14,487 bases of DNA from Micrococcaceae bacterium UBA6021 (GTDB lineage: Bacteria; Actinomycetota; Actinomycetes; Actinomycetales; Micrococcaceae), in the NCBI GenBank assembly GCA_002427975.1, contig DIZT01000320.1, positions 1 to 14,487 on the forward strand, read 5' to 3'. A model generated the notes under the pieces. It was given only the letters and a program-made list of their open reading frames with translations, made no database searches and had not been told where the DNA came from. Shown here in pieces: positions 13,125 through 14,487 of this stretch. The stretch's first letter is position 1. Each line of letters begins with the position of its first letter. The translations under genes and the position numbers were made by a program.

Positions 13125-14165
13125 TTAGCGCGTGCTGCCGGCGAGCAGGCCGCGACTGCGGAGGAGGCGCTTCTCGATCGGGGCGAACACCAGGAGCTCG
13201 ATGAGAATGCCGACGGCGAGTATCAGCAGGATCGCGGCCATCACAATGGTCATATCCGACAGGTCCCGGCCCTGGTTCAGCATGGAGCCGAGGCCGAAGC
13301 CGATGGTGCCGCCAACTGCGATGATTTCAGCGGCCATGAGCGATCGCCAGGAGAAGGCCCAGCCCTGCTTGAGGCCGCTCAGGTAGCCCGGAAGTGCCGC
13401 TGGAAGGACTATCTGGAGAGCCATTTGAAGCCGGTTCGCGCCCAGGACCGTGCCCACCCGGCGGTACTGCGGCGGGATCTGGTCCACACCGGAGATCAGC
13501 CCGTTGATAATCGACGGGATGGCGCCCATAAACACCACGAAGTAAACCGTGGCATCTGTAAGGCCGAACCAGATGATGGCAGCGGGAACCCAGGCCACGG
13601 ACGGGAGCACCTGAAGGCCGGAAATCAGCGGTCCGAAGGCACGGCGCAGCGGCGCAACCTGGGCCAGCAGCAGCCCCACAGGGGTGGCGATGGCAACGCT
13701 GATCAGGAACCCCACCAGCCCGCGCTGCAGCGATGTCCACACCGCTTCCTGCAGTTTCCCCTCGCCCCAAAGGACACCGATCTGGCCCAGCACGTCGAGC
13801 GGGCCGGGAACGAGGTCGCGGCGTTTGAGGCCCAGGGTTACGTAGAACTGCCAGATCAGGACCAGGATCACCAGGGCGGCGACGGGCAGGAGCACACGGC
13901 TCCAGTCGATCCGGTGCTTGCGTGCGGCGTCGGACTGGAGCGAATCGAGCCCGGCCTCGAGCTCGCGCAGGTCCTCGTTGCCTGTGGAGGTCCGGGTCAG
14001 CGCGGCGTGGACTTTGCGGGACTCCGGCCCGGTCTCGCTCCCCACCCGCTCCCTAACCTCGCTAGCTCGGCCAGGGAACCCGGCGGGCGTGGCCCCAGGC
14101 TCGACCACCGGCTGCTGTTCGACCAGCGGGTTGCTCTCGGCGAGGGGCGTGGGGTTATTTGGCAT
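13125..14165 (-). CDS. ABC transporter permease, sulfonate/nitrate/taurine (SsuC-like) type
   Basis: A 346-residue inner-membrane permease of an importer. Residues about 90-335 hold the usual core of six membrane segments, beginning at WSRVLLPVAALVILVLIWQFYV and including LVGFLISVAIATPVGLLLA and MTIVMAAILLILAVGILIELLVF. The coupling-loop (EAA) motif is GANRLQMALQIVLPAALPGYLSGLKQGWAFSWRSLMAAE. SsuC-type permeases are usually about 250-280 residues, so the first 85 residues, hydrophilic and Pro/Glu/Arg-rich, are an unusual cytoplasmic extension; part of it carries a copy of the element-A repeat. The start at 14165 overlaps the upstream ATPase gene by 11 bases, which implies translational coupling. 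Proximity to cysG and fprA favours a sulfur compound (sulfonate or similar) as substrate; nitrate and thiamine-precursor importers share the fold. Confidence 0.88.
   Translation of the reverse strand: MPNNPTPLAESNPLVEQQPVVEPGATPAGFPGRASEVRERVGSETGPESRKVHAALTRTSTGNEDLRELEAGLDSLQSDAARKHRIDWSRVLLPVAALVILVLIWQFYVTLGLKRRDLVPGPLDVLGQIGVLWGEGKLQEAVWTSLQRGLVGFLISVAIATPVGLLLAQVAPLRRAFGPLISGLQVLPSVAWVPAAIIWFGLTDATVYFVVFMGAIPSIINGLISGVDQIPPQYRRVGTVLGANRLQMALQIVLPAALPGYLSGLKQGWAFSWRSLMAAEIIAVGGTIGFGLGSMLNQGRDLSDMTIVMAAILLILAVGILIELLVFAPIEKRLLRSRGLLAGSTR
14096..14111. repeat. fragment of element A inside the permease gene
   Basis: CAGGCTCGACCACCGG occurs here and at 812-827 within element A, an exact 16-base match. 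In the permease it encodes PVVEPG, and the complementary strand of element A would read PVIEPVETP in the corresponding frame. A neighbouring short inverted pair (TCCCT 14050-14054 with AGGGA 14073-14077) suggests that more of the extension is repeat-derived. Confidence 0.55.
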
Positions 14166-14487
14166 GGCGGCGAATCTCCTCCCGCAGCCGGGCGGTGATG
14201 ACCCCGGTCAGCTGTCCGGCCAGGCCGGCGTCGGTTCGGTGTTCCTCGGTGACGGCCCATTCCTGGACCACGCGGCCCGGGCGGGACGACAGCAGCAGCA
14301 CCCGCTGGCCCAGCCGCACGGCCTCGCGGACGTTGTGCGTGACAAAAACGATGGTGCGCCCGGTTTCCTTCCAGATGCGTTCCAGCTCGTCGTGGAGAAG
14401 GTCGCGGGTGATGGCGTCCAGCGCGGCGAACGGCTCGTCCATGAGCAGTAACTGCCGGTCCTGGGCCAGCGACCGGGCCAGCGCCAC
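14155..14487 (-). CDS. ABC transporter ATP-binding protein, partial (N-terminal part beyond the right edge)
   Basis: The C-terminal 110 residues of an importer ATPase. Visible are the end of the signature region (MALARSLAQDRQ, normally preceded by LSGGQ-x-QR), Walker B LLLMDEPFAALD, the D-loop, and the switch histidine in TIVFVTHNVREAVRLGQRVLLLSSRPG. THN-x-REA and the RPG segment fit the SsuB/TauB/NrtD branch, whose proteins are about 250-270 residues. Walker A and the Q-loop lie beyond the window. The frame is open to the edge, so the first visible methionine is internal, not a start. The stop overlaps the permease start by 11 bases. This subunit would power uptake with the SsuC-like permease; a substrate-binding protein gene is expected nearby but is not in the window. 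Confidence 0.9.
   Translation of the reverse strand: MALARSLAQDRQLLLMDEPFAALDAITRDLLHDELERIWKETGRTIVFVTHNVREAVRLGQRVLLLSSRPGRVVQEWAVTEEHRTDAGLAGQLTGVITARLREEIRRHAK

Noticed and set aside
13110..14198. 362-residue plus-strand open frame opposite the permease
   Set aside because: It is antisense to a permease with membrane segments and an EAA motif, and its translation is rich in His, Gln and Gly.

Overview
The window looks like chromosomal DNA from a high-GC actinobacterium, most likely Arthrobacter or a close relative (Pseudarthrobacter, Paenarthrobacter; Micrococcaceae). This rests on strong G/C bias at third codon positions, the families present (PucR, FCD-type GntR, CynX/NimT-type MFS, FprA-type ferredoxin reductase, a CysG fusion), promoters with a TANNNT -10 box abutting the start codon, and a palindromic intergenic repeat of a type I recall as common in Micrococcales. 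The genus is an inference; no marker gene is present.

Layout. (1) 1-3897: an amine catabolism module. On the minus strand, a gamma-aminobutyraldehyde dehydrogenase gene is followed by a 4-aminobutyrate aminotransferase gene cut by the left window edge. A PucR-family regulator is divergent from them. Together they would carry putrescine-derived aminobutyraldehyde through GABA to succinate semialdehyde. (2) 3917-5506: a CYTH-CHAD protein, probably acting on or binding polyphosphate or triphosphate, convergent with pucR. (3) 5665-7575: a two-gene operon of a CynX/NimT-type MFS transporter and an FCD GntR regulator, with a repeated operator-like sequence over its promoter. (4) 7742-8724: two small genes of unknown function, divergent around a 10-bp perfect palindrome. 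(5) 8873-11754: a CysG-like siroheme synthase fusion followed by an FprA-type ferredoxin-NADP reductase, both minus; this pair would support sulfite or nitrite reduction. (6) 11843-13024: a TetR regulator and a divergent cupin gene around a clear dyad operator. (7) 13125-14487: the permease and partial ATPase of a sulfonate/nitrate/taurine-type ABC importer, minus. With (5), this suggests a sulfur-assimilation neighbourhood.

No complete insertion sequence, prophage gene, RNA gene or CRISPR array was seen, and no gene-free stretch exceeds about 170 bases. The gaps are nonetheless structured. Four contain long, near-perfect palindromic elements of 55-64 bp with mutually unrelated sequences (801-864, 7588-7650, 8798-8852, 10362-10423). 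A 16-base piece of the first recurs inside the coding sequence for the permease's unusual N-terminal extension. Five of the thirteen genes have a TANNNT box 6-7 bases before the start codon and no convincing Shine-Dalgarno sequence, which suggests leaderless mRNAs.

Most of the window is ordinary chromosomal gene content. The items most worth following up are the palindromic elements, the repeat-derived permease extension, the shortened CysG fusion, and the TetR/cupin and MFS/GntR operators.
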